A stretch of 42,751 bases of DNA, from the NCBI RefSeq assembly GCF_003946465.1, contig NZ_RHOL01000022.1:1-42751 (forward strand), read 5' to 3'. A model generated the notes under the pieces. That model was not told where the DNA came from. It worked only from the letters and a program-made list of their open reading frames with translations, and did no database searches. A program made the position numbers and the translations under genes. The DNA is from Lacticaseibacillus hegangensis. GTDB lineage: Bacteria > Bacillota > Bacilli > Lactobacillales > Lactobacillaceae. Positions 1 through 7,490 of this stretch are shown in pieces (position 1 is the first letter of the stretch; each line of letters begins with the position of its first letter).

Positions 1-11
1 TGAAACACCAA

Positions 12-55
12 AGCAGCGCAGTCCCGTGTGAATCGTGGGATTGCGCTGCTTTTTT
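12..55 (+). terminator. Rho-independent terminator of an upstream gene
   Basis: The stem pairs AGCAGCGCA at 12-20 with TGCGCTGCT at 42-50, the GTCCC/GGGAT stretch extends it, and a T run follows. The gene it ends lies left of the window. Confidence 0.8.
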
Positions 56-135
56 GAAATTCTATGAATAATCCAGGTCTAATAATAAACGTCCAAGCCT
101 GATCGACGATAAAAGCTGCGACGGAGGTTTAAATA

Positions 136-756
136 ATGAAAAAGTGGGTCTATGGAATCATCGCTGCCATCACAGTACTGGGCGCTGTGACAATGCTAAA
201 AACTAACTTGGCTTTGGCGCCAGCACAAACTGTGCAGGCAAAAGCCAAGAAGACGAAACCAGTGAAGGTAACAACGAAGAAAAAGCTGACTAAGTACCTG
301 AAAAAGACTAAGAATGCTGGTTCCATCGTTAAAGGAGTCGCCATCGTTAAAGGCGTGACAACCATCAAAGTCAAAGATGTGGCAGACTTAAAACCTGTGT
401 ATTTCGAGTATTTAGCCAATATCTTAGGCCGCGCCAAGAAAACGCCATTGGCCAAAAACGGTCTCGGTATCGTTCAGACTAATGAATACATGGACGGTAA
501 CGGCAAGAAAGACAACATGCTTGAATTTAGCTTCTTCTTCGCTCCGGCTGATTTGGAGAAGCTCGATTTTGCAAATTGGGGGCACGTTGTTTACCGGAAT
601 CCAACTCAATTCTACAACAGCGCCACAGGCTACTATTTAATGACGGAATTCGTTAAACAAGCCAAGCAAACAAAGAAATTCATGCCAAACAGCGATCTCA
701 TGAAGTATGACGATCAGGGCATGAGCGTCAACTATATGGACAAGTACGGCGCATAG
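136..756 (+). CDS. secreted lysine-rich protein of unknown function, 206 aa
   Basis: The protein is probably exported. A short basic start (MKK) leads into a hydrophobic core at about residues 5-28, followed by an Ala-Gln-Ala-type cleavage zone near residue 35. A very basic stretch (many Lys, roughly 36-62) follows, then a more globular part with aromatic residues to the end. The start is ATG with GGAGG at about 123-127. I recognise no catalytic motif or family. Terminators lie upstream of it and nothing suggests an operon with the next gene, 88 bases away. It could be a cell-surface or extracellular binding protein, but that is only inference from the export signal and charge. Confidence 0.75.
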   Translation: MKKWVYGIIAAITVLGAVTMLKTNLALAPAQTVQAKAKKTKPVKVTTKKKLTKYLKKTKNAGSIVKGVAIVKGVTTIKVKDVADLKPVYFEYLANILGRAKKTPLAKNGLGIVQTNEYMDGNGKKDNMLEFSFFFAPADLEKLDFANWGHVVYRNPTQFYNSATGYYLMTEFVKQAKQTKKFMPNSDLMKYDDQGMSVNYMDKYGA

Positions 757-844
757 ACTCGCGTAAAGCGCGCCTGAATCCACACGCCCGAATCAGAACA
801 TATGGTATCATGCCAAAAGCACTTCAAAAGTTTGGGGAAAGAAG

Positions 845-1519
845 ATGATTAGGTTGGATATACTTTTATTTGTATTGCTGGTAATTGCACTGATTGCCAG
901 TGTAGCAGGGTTTGTCTTAGTGTTAGTGGCCTTTGTTCAAAAGCGGCCGATGAAACGCGCACTAATTGTATTGGGGAGCAGCCTCGCAGTTCTACTCCTA
1001 TCATTTGCAGGTCTTGGCATTTACCAGGCCCATGAAGATCAGGTCGCGGCGGAAAAAGCTCGAGTTGCTAGAGCTGAGCGTAAGAAACTCGACAAAGAAT
1101 TTCACAGCACTTACCATGACATGGGCGTTGCTGCGTATACCGCAGCCGGGTCAGCAGAAGACCTAGCTGACAAGGTCCAAAGTACTTGGGGCGACGCTAT
1201 TTTCGATGATGGCGGTGCAACGGTGGCTGGAAAGCAGTACACGAATTTTAATGATGCTATTCCGGCTCTGCTAGTGAGCGAATCCGACACGATCACAAAA
1301 ATTACTGACGCAGAAGACGAGATGGACACTGCACTTTCGCAGATGAAAAAGTATCAGACTAAGAACACAAAAGACGACTATGCCAAATCAAAAGAGCTGG
1401 TCAGAGAAGTGAAAAAGTTGGATTCAATGGCTACGAGCCCTACCGGATCCTATCAAGACTATGGAAGTAATTTTAACGACCAAGATACAAAGGTCGCCGA
1501 TTTAGCTAATAATCGTTAA
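845..1519 (+). CDS. membrane protein with extracellular or cytoplasmic coiled-coil domain, 224 aa
   Basis: Two hydrophobic segments at about residues 4-32 and 38-61 are joined by a short basic turn (QKRPMKR). A charged, helix-prone region follows (Ala/Glu/Lys/Arg-rich at about 64-90), then a mostly polar domain to residue 224. The start is ATG preceded by a purine-rich GGGGAAAGAAG. No family was recognised. It lies between a secreted protein and two lipoproteins, so this whole left block appears devoted to surface or envelope proteins. It is not obviously cotranscribed with either neighbour, having gaps of 88 and 270 bases. Confidence 0.75.
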   Translation: MIRLDILLFVLLVIALIASVAGFVLVLVAFVQKRPMKRALIVLGSSLAVLLLSFAGLGIYQAHEDQVAAEKARVARAERKKLDKEFHSTYHDMGVAAYTAAGSAEDLADKVQSTWGDAIFDDGGATVAGKQYTNFNDAIPALLVSESDTITKITDAEDEMDTALSQMKKYQTKNTKDDYAKSKELVREVKKLDSMATSPTGSYQDYGSNFNDQDTKVADLANNR

Positions 1520-1789
1520 GCGGATTAACCAAACCTGCTGATGCGCTCCAGACGGAATAAAGCGGCCTTGGCGATCAGACTCCCAATTGATTTTTCCGTT
1601 CATGAAAAGTATTATAGCAACGTATACAAGAAAAAAGATTAGCTAATCATTCGAAATCAATCAAAATAATCTCAACTTGCATATTCGTAAGAGGTAGAGT
1701 GCTTGAACTGATTTCGCCATGATTAGCTTTTTTTGTGCGGTTTAACCGCTTGGTTGGGGCATTTGTGATTACTATTAAGGGGTAAGAAA

Positions 1790-2872
1790 ATGAAGCTTTG
1801 GCGTACAACAATTTTATTAACACTGGGACTGGCACTGGCCGCTTGCGGCACCCAGCAGCCTAAAAAGGCAGCAAGTTCCAGCTCAGCCGTCTCATCATCA
1901 AGTAAAAAGAAAGCGCCCACCGGCGTGAAATTGGCGTGGAATAGCGATAAAGCGCAGAAGCTCGACGCCTTTATGAACGACTTCGGCCCAACGAAAAATC
2001 AGAGCTTCACCAGAGCTGGGCGTAAATCTCATACTAAATGGCAAGGGCTGGATCTAAGCAAAGTCTACGCTGCCAAGCGGCCAATCAGCATTAACGACAA
2101 GAAAACGTCGGTCACCTGGCTGCCTAAAGACAATCATGGCAGCAAAACCCACCAGAATGTCGTGGCCGTTTATGCTGACGATGAGGCCAAAGTGCTTTTC
2201 CTGTTCACGCTGACCGCAAAGAAGCACACGCGCGTCCTGATCAGTCAAGAAGTGCCCAAAGGCAACGTCATCAGCACGGTTGACACAACAAACGATAACG
2301 TTAAAAAAGGTTTTGCAGACATCGCGGCCGGTCGCCCTGCAACAATGACAAGCAAAGCGGTCGCTGCATCAGCTTCAGCAACCTCGAGCAGTACCGCTTC
2401 CTCAAGCAGCGCTGCACCTGCGAAATCAGGTCACAAGCCAGTCTTTGGCAGCCAATTTTTTCACACCTGGTACACAGCTGATCAGGATCAGTCACCCACG
2501 CTTTCGTTCACTGCTAATTCAATCACTGAGGATGGTGTGAGCCAACCGGTCTACGATTCGTCCGAAGAGAGTCAGAGCGACTTAGATATCGCCCAAAACG
2601 CCGGTGATAATCCCGACCCAGTTAGAGGTAGCTGGGGCTCAGCCTCGGAAAGTGCAGACGGCACCAGTGTTGCTGTAAGAGGTTGGTATCAGGCAAACGG
2701 TGGCCCTGCCGGCTATAAAATCTACACCATGAACCTCGGCGGTCAGTCAACAAAGGTCCTTGAAACCAGCGAGGGCGCCGGTTGGCACGTCGCCAACTAC
2801 TTCCTCACCCAAGATCTAGCTAATCAGTATCAAAATCAGATCTTCCCTGGTGAGCCGCCGACTGCCTACTAA
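1790..2872 (+). CDS. Ser-rich lipoprotein, DUF4767-like, first of tandem pair, 360 aa
   Basis: This is a membrane-anchored lipoprotein. A signal peptide of about 18 residues ends in the lipobox L-A-A-C (Cys19), followed by a Ser/Lys-rich linker. Residues about 48-190 resemble the lactobacillus DUF4767 pattern: a Trp-Asn start with a Lys-x-x-Lys-Leu-x-x-Phe-Met helix, a V-x-V-Y-A-D-D strand, an L-F-L-F-T-L strand and a G-F-A-D-I end. A second Ser/Ala linker at about 193-215 leads to a C-terminal domain of about 140 residues. The start is ATG with an AAGGGG ribosome site. The next gene is a clear paralogue along its whole length, 53 bases downstream, so the two look like a tandem duplication. 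The function of the family is unknown. Confidence 0.85.
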   Translation: MKLWRTTILLTLGLALAACGTQQPKKAASSSSAVSSSSKKKAPTGVKLAWNSDKAQKLDAFMNDFGPTKNQSFTRAGRKSHTKWQGLDLSKVYAAKRPISINDKKTSVTWLPKDNHGSKTHQNVVAVYADDEAKVLFLFTLTAKKHTRVLISQEVPKGNVISTVDTTNDNVKKGFADIAAGRPATMTSKAVAASASATSSSTASSSSAAPAKSGHKPVFGSQFFHTWYTADQDQSPTLSFTANSITEDGVSQPVYDSSEESQSDLDIAQNAGDNPDPVRGSWGSASESADGTSVAVRGWYQANGGPAGYKIYTMNLGGQSTKVLETSEGAGWHVANYFLTQDLANQYQNQIFPGEPPTAY

Positions 2873-2925
2873 TTTTGTTGCAGTGGGAAAAGTTAAACAT
2901 CGAACAACTATGAGGGTGGATAACA

Positions 2926-3993
2926 ATGAAATTATGGCGCACAACAATACTATTAACTTTGGGCCTGGCACTAGCTGCTTGCGGCAACCAGCAGCCCAAG
3001 AAAGCAGCCAGTTCAAGTTCGGCTGTCTCGTCTTCCATCAGCAAAAAAGCGAAGACTGGCGTGAAACTTGCCTGGAATGCTGACAAAGCGCAGAAACTAG
3101 ACGCATTCATGAAGGACTTCGGCTCAACCAAAAGCCAGACCTTTACTAGAGCTGACCGCAGCGCACACACCAAGTGGCAGGGTCTGGATTTGACTCAGAT
3201 TTACAAGGCCAAGCGGTCAATCACGATTGACGATACAAAGACGGCCGTCACTTGGTTGCCCAAAAAAGGCCAGGCCAGCAAAATTCGGCAGAACGTCGTC
3301 GCAGTTTACGCAGATGATCAGGCGACTGTCTTATTCCTTTTCATGTTAACCGCGAAGGGGCAAACCCAGGTGCTGATCAGTCAGTCCGCGCCAAAGGGCA
3401 AGACCATCTCCACCACTGAGACCACAAACGAGAACGTCAAAAAGGGCTTCGCTGATATTGCCGCTGGCCGGCCTGCAGCCTTAACCAGCAAAGCGATTGC
3501 CTCGTCTAGCTCAAGTGCTGCGACAAGCAGCAAGGCCTCCCCGCAAAAGGCCACCCACGCCGCCGTATTCAATGCCAGTTTTCAAGCCAACACTTGGTAC
3601 ACTAACGACAACGACAGCGCCGATACGATTTCATTCGGAGCAAATTCCATCACTGAAGCTGGATCCGTGATGCCTGTCTACTGGCGCTCAGAGCGGACTG
3701 GCACGGACAAAGCTTGGGATGAAGGTACCAGCACTGTCGAGGATCAATCCAAAGAGGGTTGGGGAGTCGCCGATCCACAAGGCGCTTGGGTCGATATACG
3801 CGGTTGGTACCAGAGCGCTGGTGACGGTCAATCCTATCGAATCGTGAGCCAAAACTTAGGCGGTCAAAATGTGCCCGTTTTGGAAACCGCCGGTGGTGCA
3901 GGTCTCTGGCTTAATAGTAATTATTACCCGACTCAAGAATTGGCAACTCAGTATCAGGACACGGTTTTCTCTGACGAAAATTCACAAGATTAA
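2926..3993 (+). CDS. Ser-rich lipoprotein, DUF4767-like, second of tandem pair, 355 aa
   Basis: This is a paralogue of the preceding lipoprotein. The signal peptide and lipobox are almost identical (L-A-A-C), the Ser-rich linker is the same kind, and the W-N-x-D-K-A-Q-K-L-D-A-F-M helix and later strands align. The C-terminal domain (from about residue 215) has diverged most, with a different acidic/Trp-rich insert (around residues 245-290). GAGGGTGG precedes the ATG. With only 53 bases between the genes and no terminator seen there, the pair is probably cotranscribed and ends at the hairpin just after this gene. Retained duplicates with divergent C-termini suggest different binding partners at the cell surface, but this is inference. 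Confidence 0.85.
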   Translation: MKLWRTTILLTLGLALAACGNQQPKKAASSSSAVSSSISKKAKTGVKLAWNADKAQKLDAFMKDFGSTKSQTFTRADRSAHTKWQGLDLTQIYKAKRSITIDDTKTAVTWLPKKGQASKIRQNVVAVYADDQATVLFLFMLTAKGQTQVLISQSAPKGKTISTTETTNENVKKGFADIAAGRPAALTSKAIASSSSSAATSSKASPQKATHAAVFNASFQANTWYTNDNDSADTISFGANSITEAGSVMPVYWRSERTGTDKAWDEGTSTVEDQSKEGWGVADPQGAWVDIRGWYQSAGDGQSYRIVSQNLGGQNVPVLETAGGAGLWLNSNYYPTQELATQYQDTVFSDENSQD

Positions 3994-4008
3994 CAGCTAA
4001 CTAAATTT

Positions 4009-4054
4009 GGTCACACAAAGCACCTGCTAAAAATAGCAGGCGTTTTTGTGTGAC
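4009..4054 (+). terminator. long hairpin terminator after the lipoprotein pair
   Basis: An outer inverted repeat pairs GGTCACACAAA (4009-4019) with TTTTGTGTGACC. An inner hairpin CCTGCTA/TAGCAGG is followed by CGTTTTT. It could work on both strands. Confidence 0.75.
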
Positions 4055-4145
4055 CAGCATCTCGTCTCCGCCGATGGCAAAACCGCAAGCCACCGAAGCG
4101 GACATGACGCAAGCATAATTCTCTACAGATCAACATGTTACTCAC

Positions 4146-4190
4146 AGCACCCCCACAAGCGCAGTTATATGCGTTTGTGGGGGTGCTTTT
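4146..4190 (+). terminator. strong 18-bp hairpin with T tail, no gene directly upstream
   Basis: AGCACCCCCACAAGCGCA pairs with TGCGTTTGTGGGGGTGCT (one G-T pair) around a 6-base loop, followed by TTTT. Only about 90 bases separate it from the previous terminator, so it may end a short transcript or be a second, backup terminator. Confidence 0.6.
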
Positions 4191-4449
4191 ACCCACTTAA
4201 AGGCTATTTTTATCCAGTTGCGGAAAAGTAGATTAAACAAGAAGTGATGTCGACTTGAAAGGCGTCCCTGAGTAAACAATCAATCGTCGCCAGTTTAGCT
4301 ATGGTTCCAGATAACGACTCAAGTTCGTGTGAAGCTTGAAGACAAACGGAACGCAAAGCGGGGCGAGATAACTTACCCTGTCCATTGAGGATATTTTAGC
4401 CTTTTTAAAGAGTTGCCGAAATAAGTTCCATGTGAAACATCGTCACCGT
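4191..4449. other. intergenic stretch with no gene seen
   Basis: No supported reading frame or RNA gene was found. A parS-like sequence lies at 4424-4439 and is listed separately. Confidence 0.5.
4424..4439. promoter_or_regulatory. parS-like site (degenerate)
   Basis: AGTTCCATGTGAAACA matches the Firmicutes ParB site TGTTNCACGTGAAACA except at the first base and at one central base (CATG instead of CACG). It lies about 27 kb from dnaA, within the usual origin-proximal range. No parA or parB gene is in the window. Confidence 0.4.
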
Positions 4450-4947
4450 TCACAAATCTAATACTAAAACCACTGCGGCATGGCTTTGCCCGTTATCATC
4501 GCGCCAGGTCGTTGCCTGCTCAGCACTTTCCTTGAATCCCACCTTGGCATATACATGCAGGGCCACCTCATTTGCAGCATCAACCTCGATGACGACATGT
4601 TTCGCGCCCCGTGCGCGGGCCACCGCAGGTAAATGCTCACGCAAAACTTGGGTCCCAAAGCCTTTTCGCTGGCAATCGAAGTCCCCAATCGTGATATCAA
4701 ACGTCAGTGTGTCTGGCGTTTTGAGGCTGTAGATAAATTCGCCGATTGGCTGATCATCGAGCAGAATAATGTCCCAGCCCGCGCCCGGACGCAACATATC
4801 TCGGGCCACCGTAGCCGCGATCCGGTCAGTAGTTTTAATGATTCCATTTGGAAAACCAACCGGCGCCATCACCCGAGGATCCCTGTACCAGGAAGCCATC
4901 ACGGGATAGTCATTGGCGTTAACTGGTCTGTAAGATAATTTTTCCAT
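4450..4947 (-). CDS. GNAT-family N-acetyltransferase, 165 aa
   Basis: This is probably an acetyl-CoA-dependent transferase of unknown substrate. The fold reads as GNAT: an N-terminal R-P-V-N-A-N-D-Y start, a W-Y-R-D-P-R-V motif as in RimJ/AAC(6')-like proteins, the strand I-G-E-F-I-Y, and the acetyl-CoA loop Q-R-K-G-F-G-T at about residues 93-100. The late motif H-V-Y-A-K-V-G-F-K is near residues 131-139. The ATG at 4947 is preferred because GGGAG lies 6 bases upstream; a TTG one codon earlier is the alternative. It stands alone on the minus strand. AAC(6')-type aminoglycoside or amino-group acetylation is possible but not shown. Confidence 0.85.
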   Translation of the reverse strand: MEKLSYRPVNANDYPVMASWYRDPRVMAPVGFPNGIIKTTDRIAATVARDMLRPGAGWDIILLDDQPIGEFIYSLKTPDTLTFDITIGDFDCQRKGFGTQVLREHLPAVARARGAKHVVIEVDAANEVALHVYAKVGFKESAEQATTWRDDNGQSHAAVVLVLDL

Positions 4948-4950
4948 CAA

Positions 4951-5288
4951 TAACTCCCTTCAGGTGGCACGTCAACAAATTCTGACTTGGTCAAAGCACT
5001 ACCCCGTGAGGACCTTCGCTGTGGTCCCATATAAGCGGATAACACTGAGAAGCGGCTGTTCATCCCCCAGCCCAGCCGTTGTAATGTCTCATATTTATAG
5101 CTTTACAGCCAAGCAACAGCCGCACTACCCTGAATTATTAAGTCTAACCGTTCCTATTCGTATTTAAGACTCACTCAAAAATCCCGGAGATACTTAAGCG
5201 AAGAAAACTCTGTATGATTGCAGTAAGTATAACAGTTCAGGGCCATCGCCTGTATCATACTGGAATTCCATCACGTGAAATTCAGAAC
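4951..5288. other. non-coding leader or spacer upstream of the acetyltransferase
   Basis: I see no gene here. An inverted repeat (GCGGCTGTT near 5051 with AACAGCCGC near 5114) and a nearby GGTCC/GGACC pair suggest that a transcript running leftward into the acetyltransferase gene would fold. It lacks the T-box sequence AGGGTGGNACCGCG, so it is not called a T-box. Confidence 0.35.
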
Positions 5289-5321
5289 AAAAAAATGCCT
5301 CATCAGCCGAAGCCGATGAGG
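5289..5321 (-). terminator. displaced terminator, originally of tRNA-Lys
   Basis: On the minus strand CCTCATCGGC-TTCG-GCTGATGAGG is followed by CATTTTTTT. It sits just beyond the left copy of the tRNA 3' end, so before integration it would have followed the tRNA-Lys gene directly. It now can end leftward transcripts from the integrase. Confidence 0.75.
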
Positions 5322-5335
5322 TACGAGTTGTTGCC

Positions 5336-5353
5336 TTCTGGGTGGTCAGGGGA
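5336..5353. repeat. attL core: 18-bp copy of the tRNA-Lys 3' end
   Basis: TTCTGGGTGGTCAGGGGA is identical to 19379-19396. Both are the 3' end of tRNA-Lys read from the other strand. It marks the left boundary of the integrated element, and the integrase gene is the first gene inside. Confidence 0.9.
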
Positions 5354-5361
5354 AACGTAAC

Positions 5362-5377
5362 TGTTTCACATGAAACG
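5362..5377. promoter_or_regulatory. parS-like site just inside attL
   Basis: TGTTTCACATGAAACG matches the ParB site TGTTTCACGTGAAACA at 14 of 16 positions. It lies 9 bases inside the satellite's left end. It may be a chance palindrome or an integrase-region site. Confidence 0.4.
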
Positions 5378-5425
5378 CCTTAGCCATGCGGCCTAGAGCT
5401 GTTACCAACCAGCCTTAAAACTCCC

Positions 5426-5447
5426 GTGGTTTTCTCTGTGGTTTTCT
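5426..5447. repeat. paired integrase arm-type repeats, left end
   Basis: GTGGTTTTCT occurs at 5426-5435 and 5438-5447. The same pair occurs near the right end at 19261-19281. Direct repeats of this size flanking the core are typical arm-binding sites of tyrosine integrases with an N-terminal arm-binding domain. Confidence 0.6.
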
Positions 5448-5450
5448 AAT

Positions 5451-6608
5451 TCAATTTTGCATATATTTGGCAAGTGCAGCAGTGGCCTCCGATTCTTGTT
5501 TCGCGCTGACATGAGCATACACGCCAAGCGTAATAGTCGGATCAGTGTGCCCGACCAACTTCTGTACCGAAGTGACAGGAACGCCGGCAATCAACAAGTT
5601 TGATATAAAACTGTGCCGAAACCCGTGGATAGTGATCCTTGGGGTGAGGTCATTATCATCTTGAATTTTATGTAGACGCTTTGAGGGCGTGTTCAATGAC
5701 TGATAACCGTTTTTAGTATTGGTGAACAACAACTGGTCAGGCCCAATAGTATTGATGCCCAGTCTTAAGAACGATTTCTGCTGAATTCTGCGCCATCGCT
5801 TCAAGTACGCAATCGTTTGGTTGTCTACCGGAATTGTACGCCGCCCCGCTCGCGTCTTTGGCGCCTGAACTATTTGCCGTCCCTTATCGCCTTGCGTCAG
5901 TGTCTTGTTGACCTTCACGCTGTTGTCTTTGAAACTGACATCGTTCCAAGTCAACGCTAGTAACTCACCACGTCGAACACCGGTATAGGCTAATACCCTA
6001 AACATGACGAAAATGTCGAAGTGAGCTGCTTGGTCAATGCAAGAAAAGAAATGATTCATCTGTTCCTTAGTCCAGAAGTTCTCAGGCTCATCACCCGCCA
6101 GATCGTCATGGTGCGGTAGCACAACGGCTTTGGCTGGATTCTTGTCCATATACCCTTGCCGAACTGCATAGTCCATAACCGATGAAACATAGTTATACCA
6201 ACGCTTATAGTTCGCTGACGTGAACTCGAACCACTGTTTGACAGCCTTCTGAACGTCCTTAGTGGTTATAGTGGCGATCCGCTTATCACCAAATGCCGGT
6301 AGAATATGGTTGTCAAACATGCCAGCCGTTCGGGCCCACGTAGATTCTCTTACCGTATTAATATAGTTTCCATACCACTCCTCATATACATCCCGAAAGA
6401 ACACGGGTGTTGGCTTTTCTTCTTCTAAGTCACCGTTGCTGATTGCTAGTTCAAGTCTAGCTGCTGCAACAGTGGCTTCTTTTTTTGTCTTAAACCCTCG
6501 CCGCACCTTGTACTTCTTGTGGCCAGTCTGTGGATCATTACCAGCAAAGACCTGAACGCGCCAGAACTCTTTGCCGTCTTTCGTTGCGTACTTTTTAATT
6601 GATGCCAT
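5451..6608 (-). CDS. int: site-specific tyrosine recombinase (phage integrase), 385 aa
   Basis: It catalyses integration and excision of the element at tRNA-Lys. An N-terminal AP2-like arm-binding region (residues about 1-50, K-K-Y-A-T-K-D-G-K-E-F-W-R-V-Q) is followed by a SAM-like core-binding domain (about 60-165) and a catalytic domain (about 170-380). The latter shows the usual residues: Arg in T-G-V-R-R-G-E, H-G-F-R-H-S, G-H-T-D-P and the nucleophile Tyr in G-V-Y-A-H-V. The ATG at 6608 has GGAGAAAG just upstream; an upstream ATG at 6629 lacks one. It reads towards attL, the standard arrangement. The stop codon falls beside the arm-type repeats. Confidence 0.95.
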   Translation of the reverse strand: MASIKKYATKDGKEFWRVQVFAGNDPQTGHKKYKVRRGFKTKKEATVAAARLELAISNGDLEEEKPTPVFFRDVYEEWYGNYINTVRESTWARTAGMFDNHILPAFGDKRIATITTKDVQKAVKQWFEFTSANYKRWYNYVSSVMDYAVRQGYMDKNPAKAVVLPHHDDLAGDEPENFWTKEQMNHFFSCIDQAAHFDIFVMFRVLAYTGVRRGELLALTWNDVSFKDNSVKVNKTLTQGDKGRQIVQAPKTRAGRRTIPVDNQTIAYLKRWRRIQQKSFLRLGINTIGPDQLLFTNTKNGYQSLNTPSKRLHKIQDDNDLTPRITIHGFRHSFISNLLIAGVPVTSVQKLVGHTDPTITLGVYAHVSAKQESEATAALAKYMQN

Positions 6609-6630
6609 TTGCTTTCTCCTATCCGTCACG

Positions 6631-6642
6631 CTGGGCAGGCGG
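6631..6642. repeat. CTGGGCAGGCGG motif, copy 1
   Basis: CTGGGCAGGCGG lies just upstream of the integrase start. It recurs exactly at 7774-7785 and with one change, on the other strand, at 19235-19246. Its role is unknown; it may be a recombination-directionality or regulatory site. Confidence 0.35.
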
Positions 6643-6657
6643 TGTTAGATTGGAGAG

Positions 6658-6701
6658 TTTTACTCAAATTCGAGTAAAAGGTGGCGGCCTAAAATTAGGC
6701 C
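6658..6701 (-). terminator. two palindromes between repressor and integrase
   Basis: TTTTACTC-6 bases-GAGTAAAA (6658-6679) and GGCCTAA-AA-TTAGGCC (6686-6701) follow the repressor gene. They could terminate its leftward transcript or control integrase expression. The T run is short, so termination is uncertain. Confidence 0.45.
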
Positions 6702-6720
6702 ATGATATTAGATATAGAAA

Positions 6721-7356
6721 TTAAGCGTGTTTTGCCGTTACTGCATCTAGAAGCTGTTCAAAAGAACTCATGAATTCAGACTTGACGTAGTCGACTTGCC
6801 CATCGTTCTTAACGATTGAACGTAATCCACTTAACAAAGCACCAAATGATGCCGACAGACCCCTATCCGAATGAAAACCATTGTAGAAAGCAGTACAGAG
6901 CTGAATTGCATCATTGATGGTCAGCATCTCAAAAGTATCCATATTTTCTAAATCGAGGTTTTCAATACTATTAACTAACTGATTCATGGCGCGCAGGCGC
7001 ATTTGATTCAGGGATTCAGTGGTGCTCATGGACTTTTTGATAGCAGATAATACTTTTTCTGCATCTTCTGGAGTTTTATTTCCATGTTTATAGTCATCAA
7101 TAATTTTTTTTAGTTCTCGATTAGTCATCGTATGTGCGATGGTTTCATCAATTGCGATTGGATCACTCGATATCCCTTGGAGATACGGAATTGAAACTCC
7201 TAAAACATTCGACAATTTTTGCCAAGTGTCGATTTTGGGCTCTCGGCTATTGTTCTCATAAAGGCTTATTGATTGACGTGTAACCCCGATCCTTTTAGCG
7301 AGATCAGCTTGAGATAAGCCTTTGTCTTTTCTGGCTTTCAAAATGTTATTTTGCAT
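6721..7356 (-). CDS. XRE-family (Cro/CI-like) repressor, 211 aa
   Basis: This is the probable master repressor of the satellite. Residues 1-60 form a helix-turn-helix of XRE type: K-A-R-K-D-K-G-L-S-Q-A-D-L-A, then V-T-R-Q-S-I-S-L-Y-E and I-P-Y-L-Q. The rest (about 65-211) is helical and acidic, with no LexA/CI Ser-Lys peptidase motif, so release by RecA-driven self-cleavage is unlikely. In PICIs, derepression is usually by binding a helper-phage protein, which would fit here. It has a good promoter (-35 TTGCAA at 7405-7410, -10 TATGAT at 7382-7387, minus strand) and an AGAGGTGG ribosome site, and is divergent from the early operon with three operator-like palindromes between. Confidence 0.9.
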   Translation of the reverse strand: MQNNILKARKDKGLSQADLAKRIGVTRQSISLYENNSREPKIDTWQKLSNVLGVSIPYLQGISSDPIAIDETIAHTMTNRELKKIIDDYKHGNKTPEDAEKVLSAIKKSMSTTESLNQMRLRAMNQLVNSIENLDLENMDTFEMLTINDAIQLCTAFYNGFHSDRGLSASFGALLSGLRSIVKNDGQVDYVKSEFMSSFEQLLDAVTAKHA

Positions 7357-7381
7357 CTAATTACCACCTCTCTTTCTCGTT

Positions 7382-7410
7382 ATCATAAAATTTTCTGCAC
7401 GAAGTTGCAA
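7382..7410 (-). promoter_or_regulatory. leftward repressor promoter
   Basis: On the minus strand, -35 TTGCAA (7405-7410), a 17-base spacer and -10 TATGAT (7382-7387). Operator copy 1 overlaps the -35 box, which suggests autoregulation. Confidence 0.7.
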
Positions 7411-7473
7411 CTAATTGTTGACAGCAACATAATGTTGCAATAAGCTATAGATATCAAAGCAACAACTTGTTGC
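7407..7473. promoter_or_regulatory. three operator palindromes of the satellite switch
   Basis: 15-bp sites of form GCAACWAN-TTGTTGC: GCAACTAATTGTTGA at 7407-7421, GCAACATAATGTTGC at 7424-7438 and the perfect GCAACAACTTGTTGC at 7459-7473. Copy 2 fills the spacer between the -35 and -10 of the rightward promoter. They are probably bound by the adjacent XRE repressor. Confidence 0.75.
7418..7446 (+). promoter_or_regulatory. rightward early promoter
   Basis: -35 TTGACA (7418-7423), a 17-base spacer, and a TAnnnT-type -10 TAAGCT (7441-7446). A second candidate -10 is TATAGA at 7446. It drives the excisionase-like gene and replication genes. Confidence 0.6.
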
Positions 7474-7490
7474 CGTGGAGGTGAAATGAT

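Noticed and set aside
4951-5288. T-box riboswitch before the acetyltransferase
   Set aside because: The conserved T-box sequence and an antiterminator are missing, and the gene is not of a typical T-box class.
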